Source: an uncultured Desulfobacterium sp. (lineage in GTDB: Bacteria; Desulfobacterota; Desulfobacteria; Desulfobacterales; Desulfobacteraceae). Taken from it: a stretch of DNA of 5,583 nt. The stretch is taken from positions 1 to 5,583 of the forward strand of contig CAKZLA010000413.1 in assembly GCA_937124525.1 (NCBI GenBank), given 5' to 3'. Below are positions 1-5,583 of this stretch, in pieces; the stretch's first letter is position 1, and each line of letters opens with the position of its first letter. Made by a program: the position numbers and the translations under genes. The notes beneath the pieces are model-generated. The model made no database searches and had not been told where the DNA came from. It saw only the letters and a program-made list of their open reading frames with translations.

Positions 1-450
1 TTCATTGCCATTGGCCGACCATTGAGTGGCAATAATTTGGACGAGATGTTAAGAAATATCCAAAAGCAATCACCTAACTTCATTTTTAAAGGAGAACTGG
101 ACAATGCCCATGTCCGCCAGATCATTGCATCGGCAAAACTCTTGGTTTGCACAAGCCTTTATGAAGGATTTTCAAACACCTTTATCGAAGCCTGGGCCAG
201 AGGCGTACCTGTCGTATCTTTGAATGTTGATCCAGACAATTTGATACAGAAACAGAATCTTGGCACATTATCAAATAATTTCAAAAACTTATGCGCAGAC
301 ATAGATCTATTGATGCGAGATAATAACAAATGGAGCGAGCTATCGACAAATTGCGAGCAATTTTTCAGAGATCACCTTACAATAACAAAAGCCGTGGACA
401 AGTTGGAAATGGTACTAAAAAATCATGCAAACCTGTTAAAGAAACCATGA
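1..450 (+). CDS. Glycosyltransferase, GT4/GT-B type, C-terminal part (5' end outside window)
   Basis: This is the C-terminal 149 residues of a retaining GT-B glycosyltransferase, expected to move a sugar from a nucleotide-sugar donor onto a growing glycan at the cytoplasmic side of the membrane. The frame is open from base 1, so the true start lies upstream. The TTG at 22 is internal. What remains is the second Rossmann-like domain that binds the donor. Visible residues, numbered from the first codon in the window, are the F-K-G strand at about 28-31, then the E-x7-E motif EGFSNTFIE with E55 and E63, followed by the G-V-P-V-V-S strand. The usual P-x-G-G-I/x-E loop of many GT4 enzymes is replaced by N-V-D-P-D-N-L-I, which suggests a distinct subgroup from the next gene. 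The full protein was probably 350-400 residues. The stop overlaps the next start (ATGA, 447-450). Family call is firm; donor and acceptor cannot be read from the sequence. Confidence 0.9.
   Translation, partial: FIAIGRPLSGNNLDEMLRNIQKQSPNFIFKGELDNAHVRQIIASAKLLVCTSLYEGFSNTFIEAWARGVPVVSLNVDPDNLIQKQNLGTLSNNFKNLCADIDLLMRDNNKWSELSTNCEQFFRDHLTITKAVDKLEMVLKNHANLLKKP
447..450 (+). other. ATGA stop/start overlap between the two glycosyltransferases
   Basis: The start ATG (447-449) and the upstream stop TGA (448-450) share two bases. The preceding 15 bases contain no clear GGAGG-like element, so reinitiation by terminating ribosomes is the likely way this start is used. This ties the production of the two enzymes together. 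Confidence 0.8.
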
Positions 451-1544
451 ATCCCCCCAAAAGGATTCTCATTACCATGCCTTCCCTGCAAGACCCAGGA
501 GGAGTTGCTGGTTACTACAAATCCGTTCTACCCCATTTACGAAAAGAACGATTATTAATTTCAACCCTTGAGATCGGTAGTAGTAAAGGACATCATAACA
601 GGTTACATCTGATTTCAGACCAAATTTTATTTCGACAATTAATTACCAAGTCAAGACCGGATTTGGTACATCTGAACCCATCTCTTGTTGTTAAAAGTTT
701 TTTTAGAGACGGACTCTTTGCCCTTCAAGCCAGCAGGAAAAAAATACCCATCATCATTTTTTTTCGAGGCTGGGATAAAAATTTTGAGCGATTTGCCCAA
801 AAAATTTTACTCCCCTTTTTTCGATTTACCTATGGCAAAGCAGACCGATTCATTGTTCTAGCAAACGAATTTAAAAATGTTCTCCACAAATGGGGTATAA
901 CACAACCCATTCACATAGGGACAACAGCAGTAAATGATTCTTTAATCGCAAACCTTCCCACTTTTAACAACCCAACCCCAATAAATTGTACGGGGGAAAT
1001 AAAAATACTCTTCGTTTCACGTCTCAAAAAAGAAAAAGGTGCATTGGAAACAATAGAGGCCGTCTCAGAACTTATAAAAAAGGGGATAAGGATTACTCTT
1101 TCCATTGCTGGTGACGGCCCCATCCTGGAGGAACTTAAACAACTTGTAAAAAACAAGCAACTACCAGAAAACACCATCCATTTTCTGGGATATATCAAAA
1201 ATTCAGAAAAAATAAAGGCCCTGACCGAACATCACATTTTTTGCTTTCCAACATATTTTGCAGAGGGCCTTCCCAATGCCCTTCTTGAAGCAATGGCTTT
1301 TGGATTACCAGTCGTGACAAGACCAGTGGGGGGGATTGCAGATTTTTTTATAGAGGGGAAGATGGGATTGCTTTGCAGAAGTAAATCAGCAGATGAAGTG
1401 GCTGCCTGCCTTGAAAAATTGTTATCCAATAAAGTTTGGCTCACAGAAATCAGTCAGTTCAATTTTAACTACGCCAGAAAACACTTTATGGGATCCCTTG
1501 TCGCCCAAAAGATTGCTAACATTTATCAATTAACCGTGGTATAA
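447..1544 (+). CDS. Glycosyltransferase family 4 protein, complete
   Basis: A 365-residue GT-B glycosyltransferase, a normal length for GT4, probably adding one sugar of a surface-polysaccharide repeat unit in the cytoplasm. The N-terminal acceptor domain opens with a beta strand (RILITMP, 6-12) and a glycine-rich loop D-P-G-G-V-A-G (16-22). A basic, aromatic stretch at about 104-135 may sit against the membrane, but there is no signal peptide or clear transmembrane helix. The donor domain starts with KILFVSRLKKEKG (186-198), then AGDGP (221-225), the E-x7-E motif EGLPNALLE (E273, E281), and the P-V-G-G-I loop (293-297). The frame is open 117 nt further upstream, but ATG 447 is chosen because it overlaps the preceding stop as ATGA and places the first strand directly at the N-terminus. 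There is no convincing Shine-Dalgarno sequence, so translation is likely coupled to the upstream gene. A run of seven G (1328-1334) lies in the P-V-G-G-I codons. The family is certain; the sugar specificity is unknown. Confidence 0.95.
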   Translation: MNPPKRILITMPSLQDPGGVAGYYKSVLPHLRKERLLISTLEIGSSKGHHNRLHLISDQILFRQLITKSRPDLVHLNPSLVVKSFFRDGLFALQASRKKIPIIIFFRGWDKNFERFAQKILLPFFRFTYGKADRFIVLANEFKNVLHKWGITQPIHIGTTAVNDSLIANLPTFNNPTPINCTGEIKILFVSRLKKEKGALETIEAVSELIKKGIRITLSIAGDGPILEELKQLVKNKQLPENTIHFLGYIKNSEKIKALTEHHIFCFPTYFAEGLPNALLEAMAFGLPVVTRPVGGIADFFIEGKMGLLCRSKSADEVAACLEKLLSNKVWLTEISQFNFNYARKHFMGSLVAQKIANIYQLTVV

Positions 1545-1550
1545 AAAATT

Positions 1551-3437
1551 ATGTGTGGACTTGCTGGATTAATCATAAACAACCCCGATGTCGACAGTTT
1601 TGCCATTCTCAAACGAATGGCAAACGCACTGGCCCACCGTGGTCCAGATGGCCAAGGATTTTTTAAATCCATTACTCGTAACAACAAATACCGAATCAGT
1701 CTCGCCCACAAACGCCTTTCCATCATTGATCTTGAGGGGGGCCATCAACCCATGGAAAATGAAGATGGCTCCATTCAAGTAGTTTTTAATGGCGAAATTT
1801 ATAATTTCAAAAATTTGAGATCTGATTTAATAAACCTGGGCCATAGATTTAAGACCAATTCAGATACAGAAACCATCGTACATGCCTATGAAGAATACGG
1901 TTTACACTTTGTAAACCATTTGCGTGGAATGTTTGCCATTGCCATCTGGGACAGCAAAACAGAGAACTTAATCTTGGCACGGGACCGATTTGGACAAAAG
2001 CCACTCTTTTTCTGTGAAACCAATGGAAATTTGTTTTTTGCTTCGGAAATAAAATCCATTCTCACTTGTCCGGGTGTAGAAGTGTCCGTTGATAAAAATT
2101 CAGTATACCAATACCTATCCTATCGATATGTTCCCGGTCCCAAGACTCTTTTTTCAAAAATACATAAATTGCCACCTGCATCCGTCGCGGTCTGGGAAAA
2201 AGGGAATCTATCCCAAAAGTCATATTTCTCTCCCCCAGACAAGTTTACAATGTCAAGGAATATGACTATACCCTCTGAAAATCCCGTAAGGACTTTCTTA
2301 GCCAGCTTAGATAAATCTGTCGATTTACGGATGATCAGCGACGTACCCTTTGGTGCATTTCTTTCTGGCGGCATTGATTCTTCTGCCATTGTTGCCTTGA
2401 TGTCACGCCACAGCGACTTACCAATAAAAACCTTTTCCGTAGGATTCAGGGAAAAACAATACAACGAACTTCGACATGCCCGAAGCGTTGCTGAAAAATT
2501 CAAAACAGATCACCATGAATTAATCATTTCCCAGAAAAACATCATTGATGAAATTGAAAAGCTCACCTGGTACAGGGATGCCCCCATCACAGAACCGTCT
2601 GATATCCCGATTTATCTTCTTGCAAAAGAAGCAAGTAAGAGCGTTAAAATGGTCTTAACCGGAGAGGGCAGTGATGAAATTCTGGGAGGATATCCCAAGC
2701 ATGTTTTTGAACGTTACACATGCCTCTATCAATGTATACCCAGGATCGTTCATGACCGTCTTATCGAGCCTTTAATTATTTCACTTCCCTATGGATTCAG
2801 GCGGGCAAAGACAGCCATAGTTAATTTAGGTATACAAAGTAAGCAAGAACGATTTCCCAGTTGGTTTGGTGCATTAAACACAAAGGAACGCAGCCGATTG
2901 ACACGTCTGGAGTCTCCATTTCATGGTAAAACAAAAGAATTTCAATTTAAAACAGACCCTTCAAATAGTTCACTGAGACAGATTCTCTATTTTGATCAAA
3001 CAAGCTGGTTACCGGACAACCTTCTTGAAAGGGGTGACCGGATGACCATGGCCGCATCTATTGAGGCAAGAATGCCGTTTATGGATCATGAACTGGCAAA
3101 TTATGTGTCTGGCTTGCCTGACCATTATCGTGTCAAAGGACATCAAACCAAATGGATTTTACGTAAGGCCCTAAAAAATATTTTACCGCACAACATTATA
3201 ACCAGGCCCAAAATCGGTTTCCGCGTTCCGGTTAATCAATGGTTCCAATTGCAGATGAAAGACTACTTGTTGGACCATTTATCCAGCAAAAATGCTGTGA
3301 CAAGCGAATATTATCATCAACCGGTCCTGACAAAAATTATTAATGATCATATTCAAGGAAGGCAGAATCATGAGAAACTGCTTTGGACATTATTAAGCCT
3401 TGAAATATGGCATCGTCAGTTTAACATCAGCTTATGA
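1551..3437 (+). CDS. asnB: Asparagine synthase (glutamine-hydrolysing) / AsnB-type amidotransferase of a polysaccharide locus
   Basis: A 628-residue class II glutamine amidotransferase. The family hydrolyses glutamine at an N-terminal Cys, channels ammonia, and transfers it to a carboxylate activated as an acyl-AMP. The N-terminal Ntn domain shows M-C2-G-L-A-G with Cys2 as nucleophile, A-H-R-G-P-D-G (28-34), F-N-G-E-I-Y-N (79-85), S-D-T-E-T (104-108) and R-D-R-F-G-Q-K-P-L (144-152). The synthase domain has the PP-loop SGGIDSS (272-278), T-G-E-G-S-D-E-I-L-G-G-Y (370-381) and the stretch L-L-E-R-G-D-R-M-T-M (491-500) ending in E-A-R-M-P-F-M-D-H (505-513). All expected catalytic motifs are present, so it should be active. 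The start is fixed at ATG 1551 because Cys must be residue 2 after Met removal, although no good Shine-Dalgarno precedes it. It sits 6 nt after a glycosyltransferase and overlaps a heparinase-like gene by 4 nt. Such paralogues are frequent in exopolysaccharide and O-antigen clusters, where the acceptor may be a sugar carboxylate rather than aspartate; that part is inference. It could also be annotated as an exosortase (XrtA)-associated amidotransferase. Confidence 0.95.
   Translation: MCGLAGLIINNPDVDSFAILKRMANALAHRGPDGQGFFKSITRNNKYRISLAHKRLSIIDLEGGHQPMENEDGSIQVVFNGEIYNFKNLRSDLINLGHRFKTNSDTETIVHAYEEYGLHFVNHLRGMFAIAIWDSKTENLILARDRFGQKPLFFCETNGNLFFASEIKSILTCPGVEVSVDKNSVYQYLSYRYVPGPKTLFSKIHKLPPASVAVWEKGNLSQKSYFSPPDKFTMSRNMTIPSENPVRTFLASLDKSVDLRMISDVPFGAFLSGGIDSSAIVALMSRHSDLPIKTFSVGFREKQYNELRHARSVAEKFKTDHHELIISQKNIIDEIEKLTWYRDAPITEPSDIPIYLLAKEASKSVKMVLTGEGSDEILGGYPKHVFERYTCLYQCIPRIVHDRLIEPLIISLPYGFRRAKTAIVNLGIQSKQERFPSWFGALNTKERSRLTRLESPFHGKTKEFQFKTDPSNSSLRQILYFDQTSWLPDNLLERGDRMTMAASIEARMPFMDHELANYVSGLPDHYRVKGHQTKWILRKALKNILPHNIITRPKIGFRVPVNQWFQLQMKDYLLDHLSSKNAVTSEYYHQPVLTKIINDHIQGRQNHEKLLWTLLSLEIWHRQFNISL
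3434..3437 (+). other. ATGA stop/start overlap between amidotransferase and heparinase-like gene
   Basis: The heparinase-like start ATG (3434-3436) overlaps the amidotransferase stop TGA (3435-3437). No Shine-Dalgarno sequence is visible upstream, so translational coupling is likely. The arrangement suggests both proteins are needed together in the same pathway. Confidence 0.8.
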
Positions 3438-5449
3438 GCAATATTGCATGGAAGATAAACAGGCTAAGGGCTATGGGGAGCAGGGAAATAAGCCACCGGA
3501 TTTACCGACTTTTTTTGTTGCAGGTTGAATATTTAAAGCTGTCGACCGGATGGCAACCATTACCATCCGGGAAAATTGAACCCAAACATTCACTGCTCTC
3601 CCCTGATCAAAACATTGAGACTATCTGGAAAGATAATTTTATTCTGGATAAAAAAGAACTATCGGAAATTGGCTCTGGGCAGATTGAATTTTTCGGCCAG
3701 GCACCGATTACAATAGGTAACCCCACAAACTGGCATACTGACCCTGCAACCCAAACGAATACACCGGCAAATGAGTTCGGCAAAAAAATAAACTACCGGG
3801 ACGGAGCCCAGGTGGGCGATATTAAAACTCTTTGGGAGTTAGGTCGACATCAGCATTTGCAGCCACTTGCTGCGGCCTATGCAATAACAGGCGACCCTTT
3901 TTACAGGGACATCGTAACCCATCAAATAGAAGACTGGATAAAAAACAATCGGTTTGGGTGGGGAATTCATTGGTGTTCGGCACTTGAAGTGTCGTTGCGT
4001 CTTATCTCTTGGTCAGTTATTCACAGCCTTTTTTACCACAAACATGGCTCCGGGGGGATATTCGATCTTGTCAAAGATCCCAAGGCCTTCGGCATCAGTG
4101 TATACCAGCACGCCTGGTTTGTGGCCAACTATCTTTCAAGACATTCTTCTGCCAATAACCATTTAATCGGAGAACTGACGGGGCTTTGGACAGCTTGTCA
4201 GGTGTTCGACCTTGGAAAAATAGGTGCAAAATGGGCACAGCAGGCACAAGAAGAGCTGGAGAATGAAGTTAAAAAACAAGTATTCGAAGATGGAGTCAAC
4301 AAAGAACAGGCCACATATTATCATTTGTGGGTTTTGGAATATTTGCTTTTTGCAAATATGGTTGCTTTCAGATCAGAAACTCCTTTCTCTCATTCCTTCG
4401 AACAAGCGATCCATAAAATGGCCAACTTTCTTCGTGCCATCAGCCCTCACAATGATGTCCCCCCAAATATCGGTGATTCGGATGACGGATTTGTAACCCG
4501 TTTTAATGCCAGATGGCCCCAAACTCCTTACACGGATATTCTGACATCTGAAGCGCTTATCCGATCCCAGTCTTTGCCAGGAGAACTCTCCCAAAAAGCT
4601 TTCTGGTACGCTGCTATTTCGGATGTGGATTTAACGCAGATCACTAAAACATCAAAAAAAACATCCCAAACCTATCCGGTGGCATTTCCCCATGGAGGAT
4701 ATGGGGTAATGGGGAACGCTGACATTCATTTGCTGTTTAACGCTGGTTCGTTAGGCTATCCTTCCATCGCAGCACACGGTCATGCAGATGCATTGAGTGT
4801 GTGTGTTGCAATCAATGGGGATTGGTGGTTGGTGGATCCAGGAACCTATGCATATCACAGTCAACCTGAGTGGCGTAATTATTTTCGAAGCACCTCTGCC
4901 CATAATACAGTTGAGATTGCTGGTCAGAACCAATCACAAATTGGCGGACCTTTCCTATGGTTAAATCATGCCAATGTATTTTTCTTGGGCTCCCAAATTG
5001 CAAACAACGGCTTACAGGAGACACAGGGCTACCATGACGGATATAAACACATGGGAATCATACATAAACGAAAAATATTCTTTGATCCTATAAAAAATAA
5101 AATTGAAATTATCGACATAATAAGTGGAAAAGGGGAGTGTGCGCTATCGCTTAACTATCATTTCGCAGCAGACATTAACATTACCACCAAAAAGTTCTCC
5201 AACACATGGAATATAAGTAAGCCTGGAACTAGCTGGCAAATGAAATTTGCTGGTGAAAGTGATTGCCAATGGGAATATTTTTCCGGGGCCACGTCTCCCA
5301 TTTCAGGCTGGTATTCGCCAGCTTTGAATAAAAAAAAACCGGCACCCACCTTAAATGGAAAATGGAAAGGAGCCCTGCCCGTTGAATTAATTTCCACCAT
5401 TGACATTAGCTCAGGCCATGGACCTGAACTTTTACAAAATAAAATGTAA
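3434..5449 (+). CDS. Heparinase II/III family protein (alginate-lyase-like), no signal peptide
   Basis: A 671-residue protein with the architecture of heparinase II/III-type polysaccharide lyases: an N-terminal alpha/alpha toroid and a C-terminal beta-sandwich domain. Characterised members cleave uronate-containing glycans by beta-elimination. The opening region (RLRAM, then SREISHRIYR, 10-25) is the basic start seen in cluster-associated members. The toroid shows S-S-A-N-N-H-L-I-G-E (238-247), with N-N-H as likely substrate or catalytic residues, and N-K-E-Q-A-T-Y-Y-H (289-297), whose tyrosines are candidates for the catalytic acid/base. G-D-S-D-D-G lies at 347-352. The C-terminal domain has H-G-H-A-D-A-L (448-454), D-P-G-T-Y-A-Y (468-474) and F-R-S-T-S-A-H-N-T-V (484-493), the hallmark of the family. 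No signal peptide or transmembrane helix is visible, so the protein as encoded looks cytoplasmic or dependent on a non-classical route. ATG 3434 overlaps the amidotransferase stop (ATGA), arguing for coupled translation. A nine-A run (5330-5338) lies near the 3' end. The family is firm; lyase activity and substrate are inferred. Confidence 0.93.
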   Translation: MSNIAWKINRLRAMGSREISHRIYRLFLLQVEYLKLSTGWQPLPSGKIEPKHSLLSPDQNIETIWKDNFILDKKELSEIGSGQIEFFGQAPITIGNPTNWHTDPATQTNTPANEFGKKINYRDGAQVGDIKTLWELGRHQHLQPLAAAYAITGDPFYRDIVTHQIEDWIKNNRFGWGIHWCSALEVSLRLISWSVIHSLFYHKHGSGGIFDLVKDPKAFGISVYQHAWFVANYLSRHSSANNHLIGELTGLWTACQVFDLGKIGAKWAQQAQEELENEVKKQVFEDGVNKEQATYYHLWVLEYLLFANMVAFRSETPFSHSFEQAIHKMANFLRAISPHNDVPPNIGDSDDGFVTRFNARWPQTPYTDILTSEALIRSQSLPGELSQKAFWYAAISDVDLTQITKTSKKTSQTYPVAFPHGGYGVMGNADIHLLFNAGSLGYPSIAAHGHADALSVCVAINGDWWLVDPGTYAYHSQPEWRNYFRSTSAHNTVEIAGQNQSQIGGPFLWLNHANVFFLGSQIANNGLQETQGYHDGYKHMGIIHKRKIFFDPIKNKIEIIDIISGKGECALSLNYHFAADINITTKKFSNTWNISKPGTSWQMKFAGESDCQWEYFSGATSPISGWYSPALNKKKPAPTLNGKWKGALPVELISTIDISSGHGPELLQNKM

Positions 5450-5482
5450 TATAAAGAGTTCGCATTTCTTAACATATCGTTT

Positions 5483-5511
5483 TTGTCGTTCAAATAATAC
5501 ATTTATATATT
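5483..5511 (+). promoter_or_regulatory. Candidate sigma70-like promoter after the gene block
   Basis: TTGTCG (5483-5488, 4 of 6 matches to TTGACA) is followed after exactly 17 bp by TATATT (5506-5511, 5 of 6 matches to TATAAT) inside an AT-rich stretch. It would start transcription near 5518, reading out of the window. The region is AT-rich enough for chance matches, so this is only a candidate. The -35 hexamer is also an inverted copy of the half-site found in the tandem repeats just downstream, which fits a regulated promoter. Confidence 0.3.
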
Positions 5512-5514
5512 GTG

Positions 5515-5558
5515 CGACAATTACCTTGGCCGATGACGACAATTATCTTGTCCGGTTA
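5515..5558 (+). repeat. Two tandem imperfect 22-bp repeats, each with an internal dyad
   Basis: Unit 1 is 5515-5536 and unit 2 is 5537-5558, directly abutting, with 18 of 22 positions identical. Both begin CGACAATTA and continue Y-CTTG-K-CCG. Unit 2 contains a perfect palindrome GACAA-N5-TTGTC (5538-5552); unit 1 has the same dyad with one mismatch (GACAA-N5-TTGGC, 5516-5530). The 22-bp period is about two helical turns, placing the dyads on the same face of the DNA. An operator for a dimeric regulator is the most natural reading; that is inference. The repeats themselves are seen directly. Confidence 0.6.
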
Positions 5559-5583
5559 AAGATGTGATAAAACCCCCGACATT

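Larger units (their letters stand above)
5450..5583. other. AT-rich non-coding tail after the gene block
   Basis: After the heparinase-like stop the sequence has no open frame longer than a few codons on the + strand. The 114-residue minus-strand frame that reaches to 5502 is mostly a shadow of the heparinase-like gene. No convincing rho-independent terminator (GC stem plus T run) is seen, so the transcript may end by rho, read through, or stop beyond the window. The stretch carries the candidate promoter and the tandem dyad repeats listed separately. Confidence 0.6.

Noticed and set aside
22..24. TTG at 22 as start of the first gene
   Set aside because: The frame is open to base 1, and the 142-residue product would lack the whole N-terminal domain of a GT-B enzyme. 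The gene is cut by the window edge rather than short.
330..446. Upstream in-frame extension of the second glycosyltransferase (ATG at 330)
   Set aside because: The extension lies inside the first glycosyltransferase gene, encodes an unrelated basic peptide, and would put 39 residues before the first beta strand of the GT-B fold. ATG 447 with the ATGA overlap is the better start.
2120..2503. 127-residue minus-strand open frame inside the amidotransferase
   Set aside because: It lies wholly opposite a gene with intact catalytic motifs and shows no recognisable domain or ribosome binding site. It is a shadow frame.
5411..5427. TCAGG-N7-CCTGA stem-loop near the end of the last gene as a terminator
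   Set aside because: The stem is only 5 bp, lies inside the coding sequence, and is followed by just four T with no real U tract.
5158..5502. 114-residue minus-strand open frame across the end of the heparinase-like gene
   Set aside because: Most of it is antisense to the conserved frame, its low-complexity content mirrors that gene, and no family is recognised.
5533..5559. Short ATG frame of eight codons in the tail
   Set aside because: Too short to assess, without a ribosome binding site, and it overlaps the tandem dyad repeats, which explain the sequence better.

Overview
The window holds one co-oriented block of surface-polysaccharide biosynthesis genes, all on the + strand. In order they are: the 3' end of a GT4-type (GT-B fold) glycosyltransferase (1-450), a complete second GT4-type glycosyltransferase (447-1544), a class II glutamine-hydrolysing asparagine synthase / amidotransferase (1551-3437), and a heparinase II/III (alginate-lyase-like) protein (3434-5449). 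A 134-bp AT-rich non-coding tail (5450-5583) follows and runs off the window. Coding density is essentially total up to 5449. The junctions are a 4-nt ATGA overlap, a 6-nt gap and another 4-nt ATGA overlap, so the four genes are almost certainly one transcript read by coupled translation. No RNA genes, mobile elements or CRISPR arrays are visible.

Organism: the DNA is moderately AT-rich, the proteins are lysine-, asparagine- and isoleucine-rich, and the combination of GT4 enzymes, an AsnB-type amidotransferase and a signal-less heparinase-like protein is common in exopolysaccharide, O-antigen or exosortase-associated loci of Gram-negative bacteria. A marine or sediment proteobacterium or a Desulfobacterota member would fit. 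This is an impression from gene content and composition, not a demonstrated assignment.

How the genes may work together (inference): the two glycosyltransferases add sugars to a lipid-linked repeat unit. The amidotransferase could transfer ammonia from glutamine to a carboxyl group, possibly a uronic-acid sugar to give a uronamide, as proposed for asparagine-synthase-like proteins in some O-antigen clusters. The heparinase-like protein belongs to a fold whose characterised members cleave uronate-containing chains by beta-elimination. An amidating enzyme and a uronate-lyase-fold protein translated as a coupled pair point towards a polymer containing uronic acid. No exotic new system is evident in the coding part.

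The least explained stretch is the 3' tail. It holds two tandem, imperfect 22-bp repeats (5515-5558), each carrying a GACAA-N5-TTGKC dyad, plus an inverted copy of the half-site at 5483-5488. That inverted copy also forms the -35 hexamer of a candidate promoter (TTGTCG-17 bp-TATATT). It looks like an operator/promoter region for whatever follows the window.
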